Below are positions 1-9,702 of a DNA stretch of 64,000 nt, piece by piece. Where the stretch lies: positions 81,062,136 to 81,126,135 of the forward strand of contig OW240916.1 of assembly GCA_933207985.1 (NCBI GenBank), read 5' to 3'. The notes under the pieces are model-generated. The model was not told the DNA's origin. It saw nothing but the letters and a program-made list of their open reading frames with translations, and did not search any database. Origin of the DNA: Pelobates cultripes (lineage: Eukaryota > Chordata > Amphibia > Anura > Pelobatidae). How positions within the stretch are numbered: position 1 is the first letter of the stretch; the number at the start of each line of letters is the position of its first letter. A program made the position numbers and the translations under genes.

Positions 1-150
1 GGGGTTAAAGGGGTGCAAGCCACTATAATATGTTGGGGTGTGGGGTGGAAGAGGGGGGGAACTAAAAAGGAGAAAATAAACAATTGTAGTTCTGGTAGCT
101 GCCCCTAGTGACAGCTTCCTACATTGCCTACTTCGCAAAGCCCTGTTTCT
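1..150. other. Unclassified flank
   Basis: G-rich then mixed sequence with no gene, RNA or repeat that I can recognise. It leads directly into the first copies of the 28-bp minisatellite. Confidence 0.4.
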
Positions 151-242
151 ATTATCCACTTTCCCACATAGTACCCCTATTATCCACTCCCCCACGTAGT
201 GTCCCTATTATCCCCTATCCTACATAGTGTCCATATTATCCC
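151..242. repeat. Left remnant of 28-bp minisatellite
   Basis: About three diverged copies of the same unit that fills 1357-2268 (core words TATCCC, ACGTAGTGTCC, TATTATCC). The array is cut here by the LTR element that starts at 243. The five bases ATCCC at 238-242 recur at 1357-1361 on the far side, so both tracts were once one array. Confidence 0.85.
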
Positions 243-1356
243 TGTAACTGACCGTTTTGCACACAAGAGGTTAAACGTTTAGGTGATATTCCCCATTTCA
301 GATGTACAGGCAGCTACTGCAATCACAAATCTCCCGAACTGCAAACACATGAATTCACCAGTCTCCTGAACTGGAACCAGGGGAATGCTCCAAACTCCCG
401 AACAGGAAACACACGAATGCTGTAAACAGCCGAACAGGAAAAACCATACGAACGGTTTACACTCCTGGCAGTCACACTGTAACAGCATAGAATCCAATTC
501 CCCCCAAGAACGAGACAACACTTCGTTTGAGGGTCAAGCAGAACTGATTTACTGGGGCTACTTGCCCGGCTTTTATGCAGGTCTCCCACCTGGTGGACAC
601 TCCCCTAGGGGACCAAATGGAAGACTGGGAAACATATTGGACATTGACCAATCACAAGCTTACAATCCCACAATGCATCACAATCCCTCCTCTCTGTCCT
701 GGAGATAATTGGGAAGTAATCTAATTATCTCCAAGGACAGAGGCAAAACTCCATTAACCACATGGCAGACAAAGGACAATAAAAGACATAAAAATACATA
801 CTGTTACATTTATCACATAGAACATACACATTCTACCTATCTCCAGATAGCTTAGATCTGAGCGCACATTATTACCGGATGGCGCTCAGATCACATACAT
901 ACAGTTCAATTGCCATGGAGCCAAAGTTTTTCATACAGTCTTTCAGTATACGGCTGGGCTCCATGGCATAGCTATCTGGGGTAGCATGGCTTTAACAGTC
1001 CGCAGAAAGGCATGAACCAGCCTTTCTGCAGGGAAAAAGAGCAGTGTTAAACATGGGGCCATAGTCCAGTGGCAGGAGGCGGGTGACCAGGCTCCTCCAG
1101 TGGCCAGTGGCGAGGTTGGTTCCACCACATTTCTTCCTTTACCAATCAGACTAACAGGGCATCTGACCTCCTGTCGGTCAGTGCCCTGGTTAGTCCAGCA
1201 ACCCACCCACAACACATAATCAACAGAGTGGCCCACCCACAAAATGTGGTTACTGCACCTGGGGTAGTGGGTAGCTTGTCCATGTCCAGGGGCTCCACCA
1301 TGGCTCTGGGAGGCGGGTGATCAGGCTCCTCCAGTGGCGATGTTGGTTCCGCCACA
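243..1356 (-). mobile_element. LTR retrotransposon remnant (3' LTR plus short internal piece)
   Basis: The element is bounded by TG...CA and flanked by the 5-bp duplication ATCCC (238-242 and 1357-1361). Read on the minus strand, 1129 down to 243 looks like one full LTR of about 890 bp, starting TGTGGTGGAACC, with a TATA-like CATAAAAG near 570-580 and ending in TTACA. Just upstream of it (1130-1141) is a purine run, AAAGGAAGAAA, of the kind that primes plus-strand synthesis. The remaining 1142-1356 carries a second copy of the LTR start followed by a short internal stretch, as expected after a large internal deletion. A related LTR lies at 51057-52132 and a more distant one on the + strand at 24198-25170. 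No gag or pol is present. Ty3/gypsy versus retrovirus-like origin cannot be decided. Confidence 0.8.
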
Positions 1357-2268
1357 ATCCCCTACCCCACATAGTATCCATATTATCCCCTATCCCACAT
1401 AGTGTCCCAATTATCCCCTATCCCACGTAGTGTTCCAATTATCCCCTATCCCACGTAGTGTCCCAATTATCCCCTATCCCACGTAGTGTTCCAATTATCC
1501 CCTATCCCATGTAGTGTTCCAATTATCCCCTATCCCATGTAGTGTTCCAATTATCCCCTATCCCACGTAGTGTCCCAATTATCCCCTATCCCACGTAGTG
1601 TCCCAATTATTCCCTATCCCACGTAGTGTCCCAATTATTCCCTATCCCACGTAGTGTCCCAATTATCCCCTATCCCACGTAGTGTCCCTATTATCCCCTA
1701 TCCCACGTAGTGTCCCTATTATCCCCTATCCCACGTAGTGTCCCTATTATCCCCTATCCCACGTAGTGTCCCTATTATCCCCTATCCCACGTAGTGTTCC
1801 AATTATCCCCTATCCCATGTAGTGTTCCAATTATCCCCTATCCCATGTAGTGTTCCAATTATCCCCTATCCCACGTAGTGTCCCAATTATCCCCTATCCC
1901 ACGTAGTGTCCCAATTATCCCCTATCCCACGTAGTGTCCCAATTATCCCCTATCCCACGTAGTGTCCCTATTATCCCCTATCCCACGTAGTGTCCCAATT
2001 ATCCCCTATCCCACGTAGTGTCCCAATTATCCCCTATCCCACGTAGTGTCCCAATTATCCCCTATCCCACGTAGTGTCCCAATTATCCCCTATCCCACGT
2101 AGTGTCCCTATTATCCCCTATCCCACGTAGTGTCCCTATTATCCCCTATCCCACGTAGTGTCCCTATTATCCCCTATCCCACGTAGTGTCCCTATTATCC
2201 CCTATCCCACGTAGTGTCCATATTATCCCCTCCCCCGCGTAGTGTCCCTATTATCCCCTCCCCCACAT
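1357..2268. repeat. 28-bp minisatellite array, about 32 copies
   Basis: Nearly perfect 28-bp units with core words CCCCTATCCCACGTAGTGT followed by CCCAATTA, TTCCAATTA or CCCTATTA variants. The variants are not random: the run that starts with the TTCC variant at 1486 recurs at 1794, a spacing of 308 bp or eleven units. This indicates block duplication inside the array. It is probably intronic to KXD1. Confidence 0.95.
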
Positions 2269-2683
2269 AATGCAGTCATACATTTAAAAAACACAGATAA
2301 ATGTTGACCATGTACAGTTGTATTAGTTCCTTATACTAATAAGCTTTTACTATGTAGAAGCTTTGGAGCTTATTAGAACTCCCATTAATAACCTGATTCT
2401 TTTGATTTTTATCATATGATGGTTATGAAGGTAAAATCCATGTTTTAATCATGAGAAGAGCTGGTGATCCAGTATACTGAAATAGGTACTGCCCTCAGTA
2501 TTAGGTTTAGCTAATATCAAAATAAACTACTTGCCAAAATATCCATGATGAAACCCAGGTCTTATTAACGTTACAATTATTAAAATGTAGTTTAATATAA
2601 ATACTAGCCAGTGTCTCTACTAATTCTAATGCAATATGTTATCCAGATTTTCAATGTTTCCATTGTAAAAGCCTGAATAATCC
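2269..2683. other. Unclassified AT-rich intronic sequence
   Basis: No coding exon, RNA gene or known repeat is recognised. An oligo-T run follows at 2684-2701. Confidence 0.4.
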
Positions 2684-2761
2684 TTTTTTTTTTTTTTTTT
2701 TAAAAACACATCCTTCCAATATTCATCTGAATTTGTTCTGTTTCACTCAAATAAGAATATA

Positions 2762-2805
2762 TACGTGTGTGTGTGTGTATATGTATGTATGTATATATAT
2801 AATAT
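2762..2805. repeat. TG/TA microsatellite
   Basis: A short (TG)n run followed by TATG/TATA repeats. It directly abuts the 65-bp-arm palindrome at 2806. Confidence 0.85.
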
Positions 2806-2993
2806 ATTCTTCCAAATAGGTAGCTGCACTCACGGGTTTTAAAAGTCCAAAATTTATTGATAAATGTTAAAAAGACTATCAACGTTTCAGTCCTGCATAG
2901 AGGACTTTCATCAATATCTTGATACTCCTTAACATTTATCAATAAATTTTGGACTTTTAAAACCCGTGAGTGCAGCTACCTATTTGGAAGAAT
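2806..2993 (-). repeat. Palindromic Penelope-type repeat end with hammerhead-like motif
   Basis: The outer arms 2806-2870 and 2929-2993 are near-perfect reverse complements (65 bp each), separated by 58 bp. On the minus strand the spacer holds TTGATGA (2914-2908), a 6-bp stem AGTCCT/AGGACT with a 6-base loop, then GAAAC (2888-2884) and GTTGAT. This resembles the hammerhead order CUGAUGA-stem II-GAAA-stem III, with the first C changed to T and one extra A before stem II. Similar layouts occur at 3139-3278 and 4054-4166. Assignment to Penelope-like elements is inference. Confidence 0.6.
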
Positions 2994-3060
2994 GGATAAT
3001 ACAGCTTTGGCTTGCTAGCACCCGGTCATGAAGGGACACTAATGCGTGAGTGCAAGACCA

Positions 3061-3076
3061 TTATTTTATTTTATTT

Positions 3077-3138
<62 letters not shown>
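3061..3138. repeat. (TTTTA)n and (AT)n microsatellite
   Basis: Four TTTTA-type repeats followed by about 30 AT dinucleotides. It abuts the Penelope-type end at 3139. Confidence 0.95.
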
Positions 3139-3140
<2 letters not shown>

Positions 3141-3278
3141 TTATAGCAGAAATGACCGCACTCAAGGACTTTATAGGAATTTTCAAATAAAATTTGGCTT
3201 TTATTCAATCCCATTTAAAAGTCAGCGTTTCAGCTCCCACATGGAGCTTTCATCAGGACAAAACAATACATATATATA
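3139..3278 (-). mobile_element. Penelope-type repeat end with hammerhead-like motif
   Basis: On the minus strand, 3260-3221 reads TGTCCTGATGA, an extra A, a stem AGCTCC/GGAGCT, then GAAACGCTGAC. The CUGAUGA and GAAA boxes of a type I hammerhead are both intact. The short stem III region (ACGCTGAC) does not give the expected self-complementary ACGCGU, so cleavage competence is doubtful. Downstream on the same strand are AATAAAA and 'gagtgcgg' words shared with the 2806-2993 repeat. The element sits between an (AT)n tract and a Tc1/mariner end. Confidence 0.55.
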
Positions 3279-3683
3279 CAGGGAGTGCAGAATTATTAGG
3301 CAAGTTGTATTTTTGAGGATTAATTTTATTATTGAACAACAACCATGTTCTCAATGAACCCAAAAACTCATTAATATCAAAGCTGAATATTTTTGGAAGT
3401 AGTTTTTAGTTTGTTTTTAGTTATAGCTATGTTAGGGGGATATCTGTGTGTGCAGGTGACTATTACTGTGCATAATTGTTAGGCAACTTAACAAAAAACA
3501 AATATATACCCATTTCAATTATTTATTATTACCAGTGAAACCAATATAACATCACAACATTCACAAATATACATTTCTGACATTCAAAAACAAAACAAAA
3601 ACAAATCAGTGACCAATATAGCCACCTTTCTTTGCAAGGACACTCAAAGCCTGCCATCCATGGATTCTGTCAGTGTTTTGATC
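3279..3683 (-). mobile_element. Tc1/mariner transposon end, cut by assembly gap
   Basis: After a TA dinucleotide (3277-3278) the terminal repeat starts CAGGGAGTGCAG, a terminus known from an abundant vertebrate Tc1/mariner family. Read on the minus strand, the part next to the gap encodes the last residues of a transposase (ending ..LSVLAKKGGYIGH, then a stop), followed by the 3' untranslated part and the terminal repeat. The rest of the element falls in the N run, so its catalytic domain cannot be judged. Confidence 0.8.
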
Positions 3684-3783
3684 NNNNNNNNNNNNNNNNN
3701 NNNNNNNNNNNNNNNNNNNNNNNNNNNNNNNNNNNNNNNNNNNNNNNNNNNNNNNNNNNNNNNNNNNNNNNNNNNNNNNNNNN
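3684..3783. other. Assembly gap (100 N)
   Basis: Exactly 100 N. It interrupts the Tc1/mariner element. The sequence on the right side is not obviously the other end of the same transposon. Confidence 1.
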
Positions 3784-4053
3784 GTCAGTGGGTCGCTTTG
3801 GTGTCAGGAGTGCGTGGATTTATCTTCAATTGCAGCATGAAATTCTCCAGTATAGAAATGAAAATAAAACAGTAAACCATGCTCTCTGTTATATATGAAA
3901 AGAAAATAATAAAAGGAGGTATACTCACATAGGGAGAGCAAGCCACGTTTTGCTCAATCACATACAGCATAAGTGGTATCTTCCCCACCAAGGAAATAAA
4001 AGGGTGAATCCTCCAGATAAAATCTTCAATGGTAAAATCAGGAAGGTCCAATT

Positions 4054-4166
4054 TCAGTGAAAATTTGTTTTATTTAAAGACCACTTAATAAAATGAAAAA
4101 ATAGCTAAACTAAAACACTTATAAAAACACTAACGCGTTTCGCCACAGAGGCTTTCTCAAAGTGTT
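4054..4166 (-). mobile_element. Penelope-type repeat end, degenerate hammerhead-like
   Basis: On the minus strand it reads TTTGAGAAAGCC, TCTGT, GGCGAAACGCGTTAG, followed by AT-rich sequence with AAATAAAAC. The GAAACGCGTT box, whose ACGCGT is self-complementary, is intact. The CUGAUGA box is replaced by TTGAGAA. The flanking 3784-4053 is unclassified intronic sequence with no exon seen. Confidence 0.45.
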
Positions 4167-4316
4167 ACAGTACATTGAACCTAACCTGTTTAAAAAGCTT
4201 ACAATGGGAAAAAGAACTGATGATGTAATTTTATACCCAACTTGAAAAAGACAAGTCCATAGAGTTCAACTTTAAAAAAACAATTTACAGTATGCTCATC
4301 CAATAAAAAACCCAAC

Positions 4317-5848
4317 TTAAAGCAGGACTGTCATGCCGAACTTACCTTTCTTTAATCTATTCCTCTTCTCTGCCTCTGTCAGGACCTGTTCTTCATTTCT
4401 TCCTGTCTGCTCTAGTTTTCTTTAAAACATAAGACAAAGTAGGGACTACTTTGTCTTATGGAGGTTTCCTACGCCTGACCATCTCTGACCAGCAGAGGAT
4501 CAAAGTGTGCTTTGTTTATGGTGATTAAAGCAATTTCCCCACAATTCTCACCTTTTCTCTGTGATCTCGTGATGCTTTCTGTAAGTATTCCCGAACGTCC
4601 TGTCACTTAGACAGAACGCCGGCGAAACTACCGAATTTCGTCCTAACAGAATGAGAACAGTTTGTTCATTCATGGTTGGACGCAATTCGGGACTTTGTTC
4701 AGATCGCAATTTCATTCTCATGAATGAAACTCTGATGCTATTTGTGCCGTGGCTGCATCTTGCTTAGTAGTCAGCCAAATTTACTAATACTAAGTAAAGA
4801 TTATTTTGTATTAGTAAATTCTGCCCTTACTAGCTGGGTGGGGGCCGGGGGAGAACAATAGGTTCCCCCCTCCTTATTATAATTTAGGACTCCCACCAGC
4901 CGCTATGGGGTGGGGAGTAGGGGAGGCAATATTCTCCCGTTCAGTTTAATAGCCCCCAATCGCGTGGCTCTGGAGGGGGGACACTACGGTTCTTTTTGTG
5001 TTTTTTTTTTTTAACAGTGCGCAGCCACTAAATAATCTTTACTTTAATTTAGGTCTTTCAACATTTTGGTAGATAGCTCCCTAATACCGTGGGAATTAGG
5101 GAGTTATCTCCTAAGCACGAATAGGACCGGAGTTTCATTCATTAGAATGAAATTCCGATCCGAACAAAGTCCCAAATTGCGTCCTAACACGAATGGAGAA
5201 ACATCTCATTCTGTTAGGACGAAATTCTGTAGTTTCGCCGGCGTACTGTCTATGTGATAGGACGTTTAGGAATACTGACAGGGAGCATCGCGAGATCCCG
5301 GAGGAAAGGTGAGAAATGTGGAAAAATTGCTTTGACATATGACCTACCTAGGGAGAACAGCTGAAGGGGATTACAGGGACTCTAGAGATGACCGTGCTAC
5401 CATAAAAAGAACTGCCTCCACACGAATACATCAGAGGAGAATATAACGGAGTACCAATATAATATGTGTATAATGGATGTACCTGACATGTGAAGTGAAC
5501 CATGCAATTGTTTGTGTCAACTGAGGATCTGCTCCCCCTCTCCCTACTTTTCCCTTCTGTACCCTTTATTTCTCAAACAGACAATAAAAACTACGTATAT
5601 ACAAAAAAAAGAAAAATTGCTTTGATCACCAGAAACAAAGAACACTTTGTTCCTCCGAAACAAAGCACACTTTGTTCCTCCGCTGGTCAAGCGTAGAAAA
5701 TCTCCATAAGACAAAGTAGTCCCTACTTTGTCTTATATTTTAAAGAAAACTAGAGCAGACAGGAAGAAATGAAGAACAGATCCTGACAGAGGGAGAGAAG
5801 AGGAATCGATTAAAGAGAGGTAAGTTCGGCATGACAGTGCCGCTTTAA
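4317..5848. mobile_element. 1.5-kb foldback element with TTAA target site
   Basis: TTAA lies at both edges (4317-4320, 5845-5848). The ends match after reverse complementing: left AGCAGGACTGTCATGCCG, right AGCGGCACTGTCATGCCG. The arms run for hundreds of bases: 4321-4560 pairs with 5612-5844 plus the sequence before the nested insert, and 4560-4735 pairs with about 5130-5315. No transposase ORF is present. TTAA duplication fits piggyBac or Kolobok superfamilies, but the inner sequence TTTACTAATACTAAGTAAAG (from 4775) and a GATAGCTCCCTAATACC palindrome (from 5071) are shared with the foldback at 57279-59333, which has different ends. Confidence 0.8.
5336..5610 (+). mobile_element. Retroposed insert with poly(A) and 15-bp target duplication
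   Basis: It is flanked by the 15-bp direct repeat GAAAAATTGCTTTGA (5321-5335 and 5611-5625) and ends in AATAAAA...ACAAAAAAAA. This is a target-primed retroposition of L1 type. It interrupts the right arm of the 4317-5848 foldback element, so it is the younger event. The body has no usable ORF and is probably a 5'-truncated LINE 3' end. Confidence 0.8.
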
Positions 5849-5901
5849 TACAACACAAATTTGATTTCTTTAAACGTTTATTTGTTTTGTTTACAATACA
5901 G

Positions 5902-5948
5902 GATGTTAAAAGGGAAGTTGTCAAAGCAATATCCAGAGTCGTTCAGCA
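5902..5948 (+). CDS. KXD1: KXD1, penultimate coding exon (partial gene)
   Basis: This is a 47-base exon between a TACAATACAG acceptor (AG at 5900-5901) and a GTAAGT donor at 5949. In frame it reads (R)MLKGKLSKQYPESFS, matching the human KXD1 segment RTLKGKLARQHPEAFS just after the KxDL domain. The leading G completes an arginine codon begun in the preceding exon, and the trailing A is completed by GT of the exon at 7848 to give Ser. KXD1 is a subunit of BORC, the complex that recruits ARL8 to lysosomes and so controls their movement along microtubules. The earlier exons with the KxDL domain are not seen in 1-5900 and are presumably left of the window. Confidence 0.88.
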
Positions 5949-6050
5949 GTAAGTTTCTTCTATAAAGATTCACTGTTTAAATATTACATCTGTTTATGCT
6001 GTGTCATGCTGTTTGAATCATAGTTTTTATAAACTGCAATAATTACTTTG

Positions 6051-6376
6051 CAGGGTTAAGTCCTCCTCTAGTGGCTGTCTGTTAGACAGCCACTAGAGGG
6101 ACATCCGTGTTCTTAGAACACGAAAAGTGTTTTAAACGACGCTGGACGTCCTCACGCTATGCATGAATTGAATAATGCTTTCTTATGGGGAGGTCTAATG
6201 TGTGTGCAGCCATTGCCGCGCATGCACATTAGGTCTCCCCCACCAGCTGACGTCTGTGGGGGGAGGAGCGAGGGACATCGGTGCTGGATTCAGTTAAGTC
6301 ACTGAAGGGATTTTAACCCCGTCAGCAACATGGGATGTGAGGTGGGAGGGAGAGGGGCACTGCAGGGTCCCTTTAA
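6051..6376. mobile_element. T2-type (Kolobok-like) MITE, degraded
   Basis: It starts at GGGTTAAGTCC and ends with GGGTCCCTTTAA. It contains the palindrome CTCTAGTGGCTGTC...GACAGCCACTAGAG, a signature seen in the other T2-type copies of this window. Located in the last KXD1 intron. Confidence 0.6.
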
Positions 6377-7740
6377 GGATTTCCCAATGCAACTCACTGA
6401 GAAGTCTTTGCAAAGCAGATGTTCTGGGCATTGTCTGCCTTTTGAATTTAGCTCAACTGAGCTAAAGAAAACATGAAGTAACAGGATCTGTTGTCTGATT
6501 GGCAGACAGGGGATGTAACAAATTTGTAAATGTGCCACTTTCTATTGAAATATGCACCTGTTGTAAAATAAAAAAAAATAAAAAAAGAGGACAGGCACAG
6601 TCTTCACACATAAAGAACTCCATAAAGCTGAAGTCCTTTAGGGGGCTGGAGTGTCGCTTTAATTCTTGCAGCTCAGATGAGACACAGATATCATGCTATA
6701 TACGTCTTGCAAAACTTTACTAAACATTTCTTAATTTATTTAGCTTAACTATATTTAATTTAATGCTGATTGATTTAAATGTTTTATTACAAGACATATA
6801 ACTCAAAATGATTGCGTAATTATTATATATCTATTATTTTTAAACAACACTTTGTGCACCATAACCACTACAGCATATTCAGTGCTACGAAGCTGTGAGT
6901 GAAACTACACTTGACTTTAAATGGTTTTGACAAAAAAGAAACAGGGGGTTCTCCAGCACCCTAAGCTGCTGTTGTAGCCATTATAATGAGGTGAGCAAAA
7001 AAAAAGTTGCACTCTCTTGCGACTTGTTTTTTGCTCTCCTTAAGTTTAAAGGGTAATCCAGACGTGGTCCCCTTGCTCACGGTGCCTAGAGGGATATTGG
7101 CTATACCGCACTGATGATGCCTTACAACGCTGACACGATTATCTGGGAATGCTGTATCTCTCGTGCAGAGAGAGACTGCCTGTATTTTGGATCTTTTCTG
7201 CCCTTTTGGCTGGAATCAGTCTGAGATGCATGGCCTGGTTCACTCTGTAATGGCACAAGATGAGCTAAAACCAGCTTGAGAACTGAGCGGGGACCCACCG
7301 AAGGGCAGGTTAATTGAGCTGTTGTCCGTTCTCCGCACTCTCTTTTGATTTGTTTATTGCTTTCATTATAATGAGGTGGCTTATGGTGCAGGGCCACCCC
7401 TATTTTGTTTGTAAACAACTTGAAAAGTGGTTTTGACAAGAAATAGATGGACTGCACCCATCTCCTCCTTACACCATGAGCACTATAGTTAGTTGCTGTG
7501 GATATAATGTTTTGAGTGACTCTCTTTTTTTTTTTTAACTTTTTTTTAATTTATTTTTTTACTCTTGAGTTGTAGAACTTTTTACTCTAGAAAAGTAAGT
7601 ATTTCCGGGTGGTGACATAAATAATGATCTTTGTGACGTGTTCAATTAGAGATTGTAGAAGTATTAGTCCAGTGAAGTAACTGTAAAAACCAGATAAAAT
7701 TTGTAAAAAAGGTATTACAAGATACAATTTTTTTTTTAAC
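6377..7740. other. Last KXD1 intron, dispersed repeats
   Basis: No exon is recognised. 6920-7470 looks like an unclassified dispersed repeat: the phrase CATTATAATGAGGTG occurs twice, and 7109-7135 (CACTGATGATGCC...ACGCTGACACG) resembles a hammerhead-like repeat end with its stem deleted. Oligo-T runs lie near 7508-7560. Confidence 0.4.
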
Positions 7741-7742
7741 AT

Positions 7743-7776
<34 letters not shown>

Positions 7777-7792
7777 CTATATATGTGTATAT
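7741..7792. repeat. (CT)n/(ATCT)n microsatellite
   Basis: CTCT repeats pass into ATCT repeats and then TATG. The pyrimidine-rich run ends about 55 bases before the acceptor of the terminal KXD1 exon. Confidence 0.95.
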
Positions 7793-7847
7793 GTGTAAGT
7801 ATGTGTTATTTACACCTACAGCTTACTTGTTGATCCTTCAACCTTAG

Positions 7848-8080
7848 GTGTCCATGAATCCCCGGTCTTGGAAGAGGACGATGATTTTGACCCTACACCC
7901 AAAAGTGCAGCAACCACTATTGCTACATCAGAACAAAGCACCGAATCCTGTGACACCAGCCCCTCTATTATTTCCCCAACATTGAGCCAAGACTTCGAGG
8001 ACTTGTCCCAGGCTCCGTCCGACACCCCATCTGTTAATGGCCAACTTCTGACAGACGATGAGTTGACCCATGAAGACTAA
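7848..8080 (+). CDS. KXD1: KXD1, terminal coding exon
   Basis: The acceptor is CAACCTTAG (AG at 7846-7847). The first two bases complete a Ser codon from the exon at 5902-5948, and the frame then runs 76 codons to TAA at 8078-8080. The product VHESPVLEEDDDFDPTP... keeps the human KXD1 tail almost word for word: TIATSEQST.SCDTSP, SP.LS..FEDLS and a final TDDE. The tail is acidic and Ser/Thr-rich and lies outside the KxDL coiled-coil domain. Exon phase and protein match both support this as the real end of KXD1, a lysosome-positioning BORC subunit. Internal start-codon ORFs in this stretch are parts of the exon, not separate genes. Confidence 0.95.
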
Positions 8081-9460
8081 TGGTCTGGAATGGGTAGAGA
8101 ATCTGAGAGTCGCTACTGAGGGCATGTGTGGTTTTCTTTTCACTCCTCAGAGCAATGCATCGCCTAACAGTGGGGTAAATGTCATGGAAGATGGAAGTGA
8201 GCATGGTGCTGTTAACCCAGGGTCAACGTGGTTCTGTATGCACACAAACTGAGGCAGTACTCTTTCCAAGGCTGTGCTCTCTTTTCTTCTATGTACTCAG
8301 CTGGTGTGGTTTGCGCTATTTTTCCTGTTTGCTCTAACACCTTTCCAGTGACAATATAGATGTATAAACATACTTCTATATTTCTCCTACTCCATATCAA
8401 CTTTACTCTTTTTTTTTTTTTTAAACTCTTTTCATTTTTCTTCTTGATATTCGTCTATGATTTATAGCTTTTACAGTCTCCACTAACCAGTGTAACCTTT
8501 AAAGGACATGCTTTATATGGGTACCTCGGAGATATATTGAACAGCAAACAGTGTAGTTTTAAACATAGTTTGTATTTCATTACCTTTTAATATTCAGCAC
8601 ATGTAGATGTGGCCACAGTGGACACAGGCTACTTTGAGATAATTGCTATGTAACATTTAACATGTGTCTCATCCTTATGTATTTAGCTGTAAGTTAAAGC
8701 TAATGTAAAAGCACCTAAAGGCACATAGTGTGTTAAACATGAATAGCCAATGCCTTTTTATAGCCACAGTAGCTGTCTATATGTTCTGAATTTGTAAGGT
8801 ATAAAATAAGTTATTTACATTTTTGATACTTGCTGCTTCTTTAGCTTACCCATGCGAAGCCTGACTTTCAACAAATGACTTGCCAGCATTCAGCTAAAAT
8901 CCAATGCAACAGCACATTTACAACACCTTAAACCTCTTCTTGGTCTAACTCTGTATTTATCTCCCATTTAAAAAAAACAAAAACAAAAAAAACACACAAA
9001 CAGAAACACATCCTCTGCAGAAACAAAATACAGCTAAGTTAAATCTTGGTTTCATTAGCTCTGACTGTCTATTTGTGTACTATTTTTGGCTTCCGACAGC
9101 CAGTGGGTGTACTTACATGATATCATTATAGAGCAAAACAGGAACTTAGGAAATTTGTGAACTATTTATTTGCAAGAGACATGCAAGGTTTTGTAAAAAA
9201 CAAAAAAAGGAGAGAGACTATCTGTTTACAAGAAAAGAAAAAAGGGTCAAAGTATTTTTTTCTTTAAATCTAGTCTGCTTTAGGAAACCCTTGCACATTT
9301 GTAAATTGTTGAACACAACATCTAGGTTTCCCTTAAATATAATAATGTATAGCAATTCTGTTATCTGATTTACATATTTTTTTCTTTAATTCAACTGCAA
9401 CATCTGTTATTTTAAATGAAAAAAAATAGACTTTCTAATAAAATAAATCCTGTACATTTT
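8081..9460 (+). other. KXD1: KXD1 3' UTR
   Basis: AT-rich sequence without splice-like or coding features runs from the stop codon to the overlapping AATAAA signals at 9437-9447. The UTR end is inferred as 10-25 bases beyond those signals, where the sequence turns T-rich. No transcript evidence is available here. Confidence 0.65.
9437..9447 (+). terminator. KXD1: KXD1 poly(A) signals
   Basis: Two overlapping AATAAA hexamers (9437-9442, 9442-9447) are followed by a T-rich stretch. They are the first strong double signal downstream of the KXD1 stop. Confidence 0.65.
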
Positions 9461-9702
9461 CATTTTGGGTTGTTTTACTTTTTACATTGTTCTTAAAAAG
9501 CTCAAACAAATGTTTTTCTTAATTTATCTGTAAGGAATTTATATATTTTTACTCAAATTTAGAGTAATTAGAGCAAAACTAGCTGGTATTAATAGAGGAA
9601 TTTTTATGTATTTTATATGCTGGTCATATAACATGTATGGCAATATTATTTTCATATCTACCATTAACCCCTTAAGGACACATGACATGTAATAATCCCT
9701 CT

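Noticed and set aside
279..708. ORFs of 80-107 codons on both strands
   Set aside because: They fall inside the LTR at 243-1129 and have counterparts in the solo LTR at 51057-52132 only as untranslated sequence.
1357..2268. CRISPR array
   Set aside because: Units are contiguous 28-bp copies without unique spacers, in a eukaryotic intron-containing context.
7122..7457. 111-codon minus ORF within the KXD1 intron
   Set aside because: It lies in an unclassified dispersed repeat; no domain or codon pattern supports it.
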